Source of the DNA: Bacillota bacterium
GTDB lineage: Bacteria > Bacillota > Clostridia > Christensenellales > SZUA-584
DNA: 10,738 nt
Direction of reading: 5' to 3'
Assembly: GCA_023415915.1 (NCBI GenBank)
Contig: JAEZIZ010000055.1
Coordinates: 1-10,738 of the forward strand
The stretch's first letter is position 1. Every line of letters begins with the position of its first letter. The position numbers were made by a program, and so were the translations under genes. The notes below the pieces were generated by a model, which searched no databases, was not told the origin of the DNA, and saw only the letters and a program-made list of their open reading frames with translations. Below are positions 5,337 through 10,738 of this stretch, in pieces.

Positions 5337-6239
5337 TCATACCCCCTCAAGATCAAACGGAGGGGTGTAATCTTTTTTTGCGCTGCCGCGGCTCTGCATG
5401 AACCCGCCGTCTATGCCCAGCCTAACCGCTTCGCTTACTACAGCGTTGTATTCATAATTCGTTACCCTGCGGTCTATCTCTTTATATTCATCCGCCTTAA
5501 ATAAGGGCGTGTACTGGCAGAGCAGGCTTAACAGGAACGCGTCTTTGGGTATGTTGGCGCTTATCCACTTAAGTATGCTTATAGAGTCTTCCTTTGCGCC
5601 CGGCAGCACAAGATGGCGTATTATCACGCCCTTGCGCAATATACCCTGTTCGTCGAATTCGAGCTTCCCTGTTTGCTCCGCCATTTGCTTTACGGCCGCC
5701 GAAGCGACGCTGAAATAATCCACAGCCTTTGAATACTTGTGAGACAACGAAGCGCTGAAGTATTTGATATCCGGCAGGTAAACGTCCACATACCCTTTAA
5801 GCGCCTCTATCGTTTCTATCCGCTCGTACCCGCTCGTGTTGTACACTACAGGTATATTAAGCCGGGGCTTTGCAGTTTCGAGCGCCTTTATGACTTCGGT
5901 CAGGTAATGCGACGCGGTAACAAGGTTGATGTTGTGCACGCCAATTGCCTGCAGTTCGAGGAATATTTCCGCGAGCCTTTCAACGGATACCTCTTTGCCG
6001 CGGCCTTCGACGCTTATATCAAAGTTCTGGCAGTAGCAGCACTTAAGAGCGCACCCGCTGAAAAACACCGTGCCGCTGCCCCGCGTGCCGCTTATACACG
6101 GTTCCTCCCAGTAATGCGGCGCCGCCCGCGCCACCTTTATTTTGTCTTTGCATCCGCAGTAACCCGGCTGTTTTGATCTGTCCGCCCCGCATTCCCTCGG
6201 GCACAGGTTGCAGGGGCTCATTGTCAGCATGTTATACAT
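5337..6239 (-). CDS. Radical SAM protein, PflX/pyruvate-formate-lyase-activase-like, 300 aa
   Basis: The protein is a radical S-adenosylmethionine enzyme. Cys63, Cys67 and Cys70 in 'GCALKCCYCQN' form the CxxxCxxC motif that binds the catalytic [4Fe-4S] cluster. The N-terminal 'CNLCPRECGADR...GYCGC' (Cys10, 13, 17, 28, 30) is a Cys-rich segment typical of the PflX-type (COG1313) branch. Later family features are 'VYNTSGYE' (132-139), 'YLPDIKY' (154-160), 'IIRHLVLPG' (206-214) and the closing 'PPFDLEGV'. The length is usual for the family. The true substrate is not established; despite the name, family members need not activate pyruvate formate-lyase, and no pfl gene lies nearby. The start at 6239 is one base past the stop of the upstream gene, with a weak AGG at 8 bases; ATGs at 6230 and 6221 are alternatives with no better ribosome site. 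Translation is probably coupled. Confidence 0.9.
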   Translation of the reverse strand: MYNMLTMSPCNLCPRECGADRSKQPGYCGCKDKIKVARAAPHYWEEPCISGTRGSGTVFFSGCALKCCYCQNFDISVEGRGKEVSVERLAEIFLELQAIGVHNINLVTASHYLTEVIKALETAKPRLNIPVVYNTSGYERIETIEALKGYVDVYLPDIKYFSASLSHKYSKAVDYFSVASAAVKQMAEQTGKLEFDEQGILRKGVIIRHLVLPGAKEDSISILKWISANIPKDAFLLSLLCQYTPLFKADEYKEIDRRVTNYEYNAVVSEAVRLGIDGGFMQSRGSAKKDYTPPFDLEGV

Positions 6240-6240
6240 A

Positions 6241-6927
6241 TCATCTGCCTATAAAGTTAAGTATGGCTTCTTCTCCCGCGTCGCCGAACAGCATTGCGCA
6301 ATGCTCAGCTATCTCCGCGAGCGACTGCTTCGGGTCGGTCTTATACTCGGAGCGCACAAAGTCCGCGCCGAACAGAGCCTCCGGCGTAGTATAGAGCGCT
6401 ATCGGCCAGCCATACTCCGCGCCCGCTTTGTTTCGCCTGCGCGCAAAGCCGCACACTGTAAGGTATGTCTGCATCTGCAGCGCCGTCATCGTTCCCTCAA
6501 AGCCCTTCTCGCCGCCTCCCCCAAACCCCGCTCTCTTCTTTATCTCATACGAGGGTATCGCCGCGCCGTCCTCAAACAGCTTCATTATGACGGATTGCCG
6601 CCGGGGAGCCAGCCCTTCGTCATAAAGCGAATCAAAATCGTACCCGTCCCGCCGGTAGTTTACGAATTTCGGATACCACTTCTTCGATATGTACCCTGCC
6701 TTGCCGTTGAAAAGCTTGCCGTAAGCAATTTCGCCTTGCGCGGCTATTGCTTTGCGCCACTTCCACGGGTCGTGTTCCGAGTCGTCGTCGCTGAACCAGC
6801 GCTCCCACACCGTTATATCCTCCACGGAAAAGCCGGGTATGCTGCACTTAAACAGCGGTAAAAACCCTATATCCTCTATGAGTGAGCAAAGCTCGTCTTT
6901 TTCTTCAATCGTAGGCAGCTTTATCAT
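6241..6927 (-). CDS. AlkZ-related winged-helix-type protein, 228 aa
   Basis: I recognise this as the clostridial 'AlkZ-related' family: 'DPWKWR' (53-58), 'GEIAYGKLFNGKAGYISKKW' (65-84), 'FVNYRRDGYDFDSLYDEG' (88-105) and 'LQMQTYLTVCGFARR' (150-164). AlkZ/YcaQ proteins are DNA glycosylases that unhook alkylated or crosslinked bases, but this family is much shorter than AlkZ (about 230 versus about 400 aa) and I cannot point to its QxQ-type catalytic residues with certainty, so repair activity is not shown. There is no signal peptide or membrane span. The start has a strong GGGGAGG (6935-6941) at 7 bases. It is the first gene of a two-gene unit with the PflX-like gene, with an extended -10 promoter upstream (7008-7016). 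The coupling to a radical SAM enzyme is unexplained. Confidence 0.72.
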   Translation of the reverse strand: MIKLPTIEEKDELCSLIEDIGFLPLFKCSIPGFSVEDITVWERWFSDDDSEHDPWKWRKAIAAQGEIAYGKLFNGKAGYISKKWYPKFVNYRRDGYDFDSLYDEGLAPRRQSVIMKLFEDGAAIPSYEIKKRAGFGGGGEKGFEGTMTALQMQTYLTVCGFARRRNKAGAEYGWPIALYTTPEALFGADFVRSEYKTDPKQSLAEIAEHCAMLFGDAGEEAILNFIGR

Positions 6928-7007
6928 CTTTAAACCTCCCCTGCTTCTCGCAAAGCCTTTTTACCGCATTTTGCAGTATACACCCGTTCATGTTTTTCTC
7001 CAAGCGT

Positions 7008-7016
7008 ATTATAACA
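7008..7016 (-). promoter_or_regulatory. Extended -10 promoter for the AlkZ-related/PflX operon
   Basis: On the - strand TGT followed by TATAAT (7016-7008) makes an extended -10 element. No good -35 is visible 17 bases upstream, which extended -10 promoters tolerate. Transcription would start near 7001, about 75 bases before the start codon. It is nearly back to back with the tRNA promoter on the other strand. Confidence 0.5.
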
Positions 7017-7066
7017 AACGCTGCGAAAAAATTCCTTGTGATGATTTGTAATTCGAAAAATCGGGG

Positions 7067-7095
7067 TTCACAAAACAAATCTCTTGCTGTATAAT
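7067..7095 (+). promoter_or_regulatory. Promoter of the tRNA-Val gene
   Basis: TTCACA (7067-7072) and TATAAT (7090-7095) are 17 bases apart. Transcription would start near 7102, giving a leader of about 70 bases that includes repeat copy B before the mature tRNA at 7172. Confidence 0.6.
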
Positions 7096-7120
7096 GTTAT
7101 CCAGACTTCAACCAGACAGT

Positions 7121-7165
7121 AACTAAGGTAGCCCGGGGTCCCCGAAAACCTTAGTTTTTGGGGTG
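7121..7165 (+). repeat. Structured repeat, copy B, in the tRNA leader
   Basis: The core CGGGGTCCCCG (7134-7144) matches copy A exactly. Two hairpins that cannot coexist are possible. The first pairs AACTAAGGT (7121-7129) with ACCTTAGTT (7148-7156), a perfect 9-bp stem followed by three T. The second pairs CCCCGAAAAC (7140-7149) with GTTTTTGGGG (7154-7163), 10 bp with one G-T and loop CTTA. The second hairpin corresponds to the hairpin of copy A. Confidence 0.65.
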
Positions 7166-7171
7166 GGTTTT

Positions 7172-7248
7172 GGAGGCATAGCTCAGTCGGTTGGAGCGCT
7201 CGCTTCACATGCGAGAGGCCGCTGGTTCGAGTCCAGCTGTCTCCACCA
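7172..7248 (+). tRNA. tRNA-Val, anticodon CAC
   Basis: All arms fold: acceptor 7172-7178 with 7238-7244 (one G-T pair), D stem 7181-7184 with 7194-7197, anticodon stem 7199-7203 with 7211-7215 around loop TTCACAT, and T stem 7221-7225 with 7233-7237. The anticodon CAC is at 7206-7208 and reads GTG (valine). The discriminator A is at 7245 and the CCA tail is encoded (7246-7248). The gene stands alone, with its own promoter and terminator. Confidence 0.95.
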
Positions 7249-7253
7249 GCAGG

Positions 7254-7289
7254 AAAGCCCGGTAACTTCGTGATTATCGGGCTTTTTTT
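7254..7289 (+). terminator. Intrinsic terminator of the tRNA unit
   Basis: A 12-bp stem (7254-7265 with 7274-7285, one G-T pair) with an 8-base loop runs into a T tract that extends to 7289. It begins 6 bases after the CCA end. Confidence 0.92.
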
Positions 7290-7861
7290 ATTCGCTGCGA
7301 AAAGGCATTGACCCCAAAAAACGGCCTCCTTTAAAGGCAACCGATTAACTCTTTTCCAGCATGATAACGGTATTTTATATCATAAAGCGGCAGCCGGGGG
7401 TGACTGTATTGTGATATTACTTACATTTATGGGATAAATAATCCGCACATACTTGACAACAAAACAAAAAATGATATATGGTAAACATAGATAATTCATC
7501 ACCGTAAGTCAAAATCTATTACCGTTAGAACATATATCAGTTATTTCAGTTGGAGCAAAAAAAACTTAATCAGGGATTTGTAAATAAGGAGGAGTATAAT
7601 CCTATAAGTTGATTTTCAATGAAAAACAGAATAATTTGAAAAGTTAATTTAAAATGATGCGAAGTTACAAAATTTTAAAGTAAAAATGCTATTATGATTG
7701 GGCTGAGTAGCCGATTTATAAAATAGGACTCGAACGGTTTTTCATCCAAAATATGATACCGAAGATAGACAGTTCATATCCGCTCATCTTTTTGTGGAGG
7801 TAAGCGGACAACAAAAACGGTTACAAAGAAGAATGTAACATCGAAACGAAAGAGGTCTGTC
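7290..7861 (+). other. Long gene-free region upstream of the GGDEF/EAL gene
   Basis: No credible coding frame lies in these 572 bases. A promoter candidate (7453-7480) would give a leader of over 370 nt. An excellent Shine-Dalgarno AAGGAGGAG (7586-7594) has no usable start codon or frame after it. A small hairpin GGCT-GAGT-AGCC lies near 7701-7712, and TCCGCT (7779-7784) pairs with AGCGGA (7803-7808) across a loop holding GTGGAGG. I compared the region by eye with the conserved blocks of c-di-GMP (GEMM) riboswitches and found no match. Confidence 0.5.
7453..7480 (+). promoter_or_regulatory. Possible promoter for the GGDEF/EAL gene
   Basis: TTGACA (7453-7458) is followed after 16 bases by TATATG (7475-7480). 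The -35 is perfect and the -10 is fair. The predicted start near 7487 leaves an unusually long 5' leader before the ATG at 7862. Confidence 0.4.
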
Positions 7862-10660
7862 ATGGTAATACGGGAAGAAAAAAAACGACCGGCTTTCGCC
7901 GACGGCATGAAGGTCAGAAATTTTCGTATATTCTTAATTATATTTAGCATTATAATCGTATCAGCCAGCGGTATTTATCTGAATTATTCCTGGAACAGGT
8001 ATCAAGAAATCGCTTCGTCGGAAGCTATATTGTTAGCGGAATCGTTGGAATCCCTTTTACATACCGAGCATATCGCCAAACTGTCAGGCAGCGCTGAAGA
8101 CCTCGAGAAGCCGGAATATTTAATGACCAAGCTTAGCCTTTCACGGCTGGTTGAAAACAGTCAAATCAGCTTTGCATATATTATGGGAGAAAAAGACGGC
8201 AGAATGATATTTCTGCTGGATTCCGAACCGCTCGGCTCTCCCGGTTATTCGCCGCCCGGACAGGTATATGAAGAGGCGGACGATATTGTATGGAAGCCTT
8301 TTAAGACAGCCAAGACCGTGCTGACCGCACCGCGGAAGGACAGGTGGGGTACTTGGATAAACGCTCTTGTGCCGGTAATAGATCCCGCCGACGGCAGCGT
8401 TATTGCTGTTTTTGGTATCGACTACTCCGCCTCCGAGTGGCATACACGCCTGCAGCAGCAAATGATTCCCGATATAATCGTCGTTATTAGCGTGCTTATC
8501 TTCATTGGAGCCTTGCTTCGCGTTTGGTATCAGCATTTCGTTCTAAAGAATCTCAGCAGTAAGCTGTCTTTTAATGAAGCGCTGTACTACAGTTTATTCG
8601 AGCAGGCTCCGATAGGTATCGCCATAGTCAATGACAGTACTTTTGAGGCACAGTCGGAATTAGGATATACGAGCATCAATCCGATGTTCGAGCAGATTCT
8701 CGGAAGGACAAGCGAAGAATTAAAAAATAAAAAATGGACCGAGATAACTCATCCCGACGACCTGCAGGCCGATTTGGAAAAATTCGAACAATTCAAAGCA
8801 GGTAAAATAAACGGGTATTCAATGGAAAAGCGTTTTATTAAACCGGACGGCTCAATTGTATGGGTACAGATGGTTGTGGGGCCGTTAACGCTGACTAATG
8901 ATTACAGCGACAGGCATATCTGTTTGATTCAGGATATTACCCAACGAAAAGAGATAGAAAAAGAACTGGTTGAAAATGAGCGCAGCAAGTCCGTTCTTCT
9001 ATCACACCTCCCCGGTTTGGCATACAGGTGCAACTATGACCGCGAGTGGACGATGCAATACATTTCACAAGGATGTTTTAAACTGACCGGCTACAACCCT
9101 GACAGCCTTTTATATAACAAAGAACTGTCATACAACGATTTGATTACACCGAAATACCGTGAACGGCTGTGGAATGAGTGGAAGCGCGTTCTTGACGACA
9201 GACTGCCTTTTAAATATGAATACGAGATTATAACAGCCACCGGAGAGAAAAAATGGGTATTGGAGATGGGCGAAGGCGTTTATAACGAACAAGGTGAAGT
9301 TGAAGCGATTGAGGGAATAGTACTCGATATCTCGGACAGAAAACAGATTGAGGATAATGTAAGATACAACAGCGAGCATGATATATGGACAGACCTGTAT
9401 AACCGCAGATATTTCGAGAGTCTTTTAACGCACGATGCAAAGAAGCAAACAGACAGGAAAAGGGCGCTGGTTTGCATTAATCTGAATACAATTCATATAT
9501 TAAGGCAAACTTACGGGTTTCAGTACAGCCAGGAGGTAATAAAAAAAGTTGCTGCCGCTCTGAAGTCCTATTGCAGCAAAAAGCGGCAGCTGTTTAATAT
9601 AAGCGAATACTATTTCATATTCTATGTTAAACCATACATGGAGAAAGATGAATTGACGGAATTCTGTACGGCCATTTCGCAAACATTGGAGCCGATACTA
9701 GCTATTGAAAGAATCGGCGGAGGTATCGGTGTTGTCGAAATAGCCGATTATAGCGAGCATAATGTTGACCAGCTTTTAACCGACGTACTGATCGCATCCA
9801 AAAAAGCGATTAATGTTTATGATAACGATATTGGCGTTTGCTTTTTTGATAAAGAACTGGAAGCTGAAATCATACGCGATGAACATATCAGCCGCGAACT
9901 TACTCAGATTACGGCGGGAGAAAACGTCGGCAGATTGTTTTTGCAGTATCAGCCTGTTCTGGACCTGAAAACAAACAAGATATGCGGTTTTGAAGCTTTA
10001 GCCAGACTAAACAGCGTTGAGTTCGGAAGGATAGAGCCCTTGAGGTTCATTTCCATTGCCGAAAGAACGAAGGTTATAATACCGCTGGGCGAGATAATCA
10101 TACGTAAGGCCTTGCTCTTTTTAAAATCGCTCAATGAAAAAGGGTACGACTCTATCAGCATATCAATTAACATTTCCCCGATACAGCTTTTTAGAAGCGG
10201 ATTCGCGGAAAATCTCATGGAGATGATAAAGGAGATAAAGCTGGACCCCGAACAGGTCTGCCTTGAGATTACAGAGTCTGCGTTTGTTTCGGGTTACCTG
10301 GAAATGAACAGAATTCTTGGCAAGCTTAAGAGCTATGGATTTAAAATCGCGATAGACGACTTTGGGACGGGTTATTCCTCACTGGCATGGGAGCAGGAGT
10401 TAAACATCAACTGCCTTAAGATAGACAAGTTCTTTATTGACAAACTGCTGACGCTTAGCCCTGACGAGGCTATGACAGGAGATATAATATCGATGGCTCA
10501 CAGATTAGGCCATTGTGTTATAGCAGAAGGCGTAGAGTATGAAAGCCAGCGCCAATACCTTCAGGAACACGGCTGCGATAAAATACAAGGGTATCTTATA
10601 GGCAAACCGCTTGATGAAGAAGCGGTATTTAAACTGCTTACGGAAAACAAACCCCGATAA
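7862..10660 (+). CDS. Membrane PAS-PAS-GGDEF(degenerate)-EAL protein, probable c-di-GMP phosphodiesterase, 932 aa
   Basis: A membrane sensor likely to hydrolyse c-di-GMP. A hydrophobic helix at about 21-41 and another at 202-222 flank an extracytoplasmic sensor (about 43-198) resembling a Cache-type domain. Two PAS domains follow (about 239-365 and 375-497), each ending in the usual DIT/S-xRK linker ('DITQRKEIE', 'DISDRKQIE'). The GGDEF domain (about 500-665) has 'SEYYF' (581-585) where the signature should be, so cyclase activity is not expected. The EAL domain (about 675-930) keeps its catalytic set: 'EALAR' (Glu711), Asn770, 'EITES' (Glu802), 'DDFGTGYSS' (Asp832, Asp833), Lys853, 'AEGVE' (Glu889) and Gln909. 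The start follows AAAGAGG (7849-7855) at 6 bases. It is not in an operon visible here, and no clear terminator follows. The degenerate GGDEF may sense GTP allosterically, as known for other such proteins. Confidence 0.92.
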   Translation: MVIREEKKRPAFADGMKVRNFRIFLIIFSIIIVSASGIYLNYSWNRYQEIASSEAILLAESLESLLHTEHIAKLSGSAEDLEKPEYLMTKLSLSRLVENSQISFAYIMGEKDGRMIFLLDSEPLGSPGYSPPGQVYEEADDIVWKPFKTAKTVLTAPRKDRWGTWINALVPVIDPADGSVIAVFGIDYSASEWHTRLQQQMIPDIIVVISVLIFIGALLRVWYQHFVLKNLSSKLSFNEALYYSLFEQAPIGIAIVNDSTFEAQSELGYTSINPMFEQILGRTSEELKNKKWTEITHPDDLQADLEKFEQFKAGKINGYSMEKRFIKPDGSIVWVQMVVGPLTLTNDYSDRHICLIQDITQRKEIEKELVENERSKSVLLSHLPGLAYRCNYDREWTMQYISQGCFKLTGYNPDSLLYNKELSYNDLITPKYRERLWNEWKRVLDDRLPFKYEYEIITATGEKKWVLEMGEGVYNEQGEVEAIEGIVLDISDRKQIEDNVRYNSEHDIWTDLYNRRYFESLLTHDAKKQTDRKRALVCINLNTIHILRQTYGFQYSQEVIKKVAAALKSYCSKKRQLFNISEYYFIFYVKPYMEKDELTEFCTAISQTLEPILAIERIGGGIGVVEIADYSEHNVDQLLTDVLIASKKAINVYDNDIGVCFFDKELEAEIIRDEHISRELTQITAGENVGRLFLQYQPVLDLKTNKICGFEALARLNSVEFGRIEPLRFISIAERTKVIIPLGEIIIRKALLFLKSLNEKGYDSISISINISPIQLFRSGFAENLMEMIKEIKLDPEQVCLEITESAFVSGYLEMNRILGKLKSYGFKIAIDDFGTGYSSLAWEQELNINCLKIDKFFIDKLLTLSPDEAMTGDIISMAHRLGHCVIAEGVEYESQRQYLQEHGCDKIQGYLIGKPLDEEAVFKLLTENKPR

Positions 10661-10738
10661 AAACGCCTGAAGCGGATTGAGCGGCCTTTAAGCTTATTTT
10701 TAATACATTATTTATTGACTTTGCATAACGTCTGTGAT
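10661..10738 (+). other. Start of the next intergenic region
   Basis: These 78 bases after the EAL gene hold no convincing terminator hairpin. A TTGACT (10715-10720) near the edge could be the -35 of a promoter whose -10 would fall at or beyond the window's end. Confidence 0.3.

Noticed and set aside
5739..6176. 145-codon + strand frame
   Set aside because: It is antisense to the radical SAM gene, whose cysteine motif and family features are clear.
6208..6861. 217-codon + strand frame opposite the AlkZ-related gene
   Set aside because: The - strand frame has a strong ribosome site and recognisable family motifs; the + strand product is Arg/Ala/Pro-rich low-quality sequence.
7068..7340. 90-codon - strand frame over the tRNA
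   Set aside because: It is antisense to the tRNA and its terminator, a classic spurious frame.
7586..7594. Strong Shine-Dalgarno-like AAGGAGGAG, suggesting a small gene
   Set aside because: The nearest ATG, GTG or TTG codons are at wrong spacing and open only frames of about a dozen codons or fewer.

Overview
The window looks like a chromosomal segment of an anaerobic Bacillota, most likely a Clostridia-type organism. The reasons are purine-rich Shine-Dalgarno sites before most genes, AT-rich intergenic DNA with consensus-like TTGACA/TATAAT promoters, a Na+-pumping oxaloacetate decarboxylase operon, a PflX-type radical SAM gene and an 'AlkZ-related' gene of the kind seen in clostridia. This assignment is inference; there is no 16S rRNA or other marker here. 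No phage, transposase, integrase or CRISPR array is visible.

Layout. (1) 1-442: a small NTF2-like protein on the + strand. (2) 443-787: a non-coding control region with a perfect-consensus promoter, a TATAAT-containing tandem repeat, a strong intrinsic terminator hairpin and a palindrome just before the next gene. (3) 788-4038: a four-gene + strand operon for a membrane biotin-dependent decarboxylase: carboxyltransferase alpha subunit, small single-span gamma/delta-type subunit, free-standing biotin carrier, and the multi-span Na+-pumping beta subunit. Two intrinsic terminators in tandem close it. (4) 4327-4797 (-): a protein with a GreA/GreB C-terminal-like domain, with its own good promoter. 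(5) 4808-5336: about 530 bases without a credible gene but with several perfect inverted repeats. (6) 5337-6927 (-): a two-gene operon, AlkZ-related protein then PflX-like radical SAM enzyme, separated by one base. (7) 7067-7289 (+): a single tRNA-Val(CAC) unit with promoter, structured leader and terminator. (8) 7290-7861: a long non-coding stretch. (9) 7862-10660 (+): a membrane sensor with an extracytoplasmic domain, two PAS domains, a degenerate GGDEF and an intact-looking EAL domain, probably a c-di-GMP phosphodiesterase.

How the genes work together. The decarboxylase subunits form one machine. Alpha takes CO2 off oxaloacetate and puts it on biotin of the carrier; beta decarboxylates carboxybiotin and exports Na+. 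The other genes have no obvious link to it.

The most interesting non-coding signal is a structured repeat present twice (5294-5332 and 7121-7165). Both copies share a core of 11 identical bases, fold into a similar hairpin with a xTTA loop, and carry an upstream TAAx segment complementary to that loop. The variable base has changed on both sides of the pairing. One copy lies in the transcribed leader of the tRNA gene, where two mutually exclusive hairpins can form.
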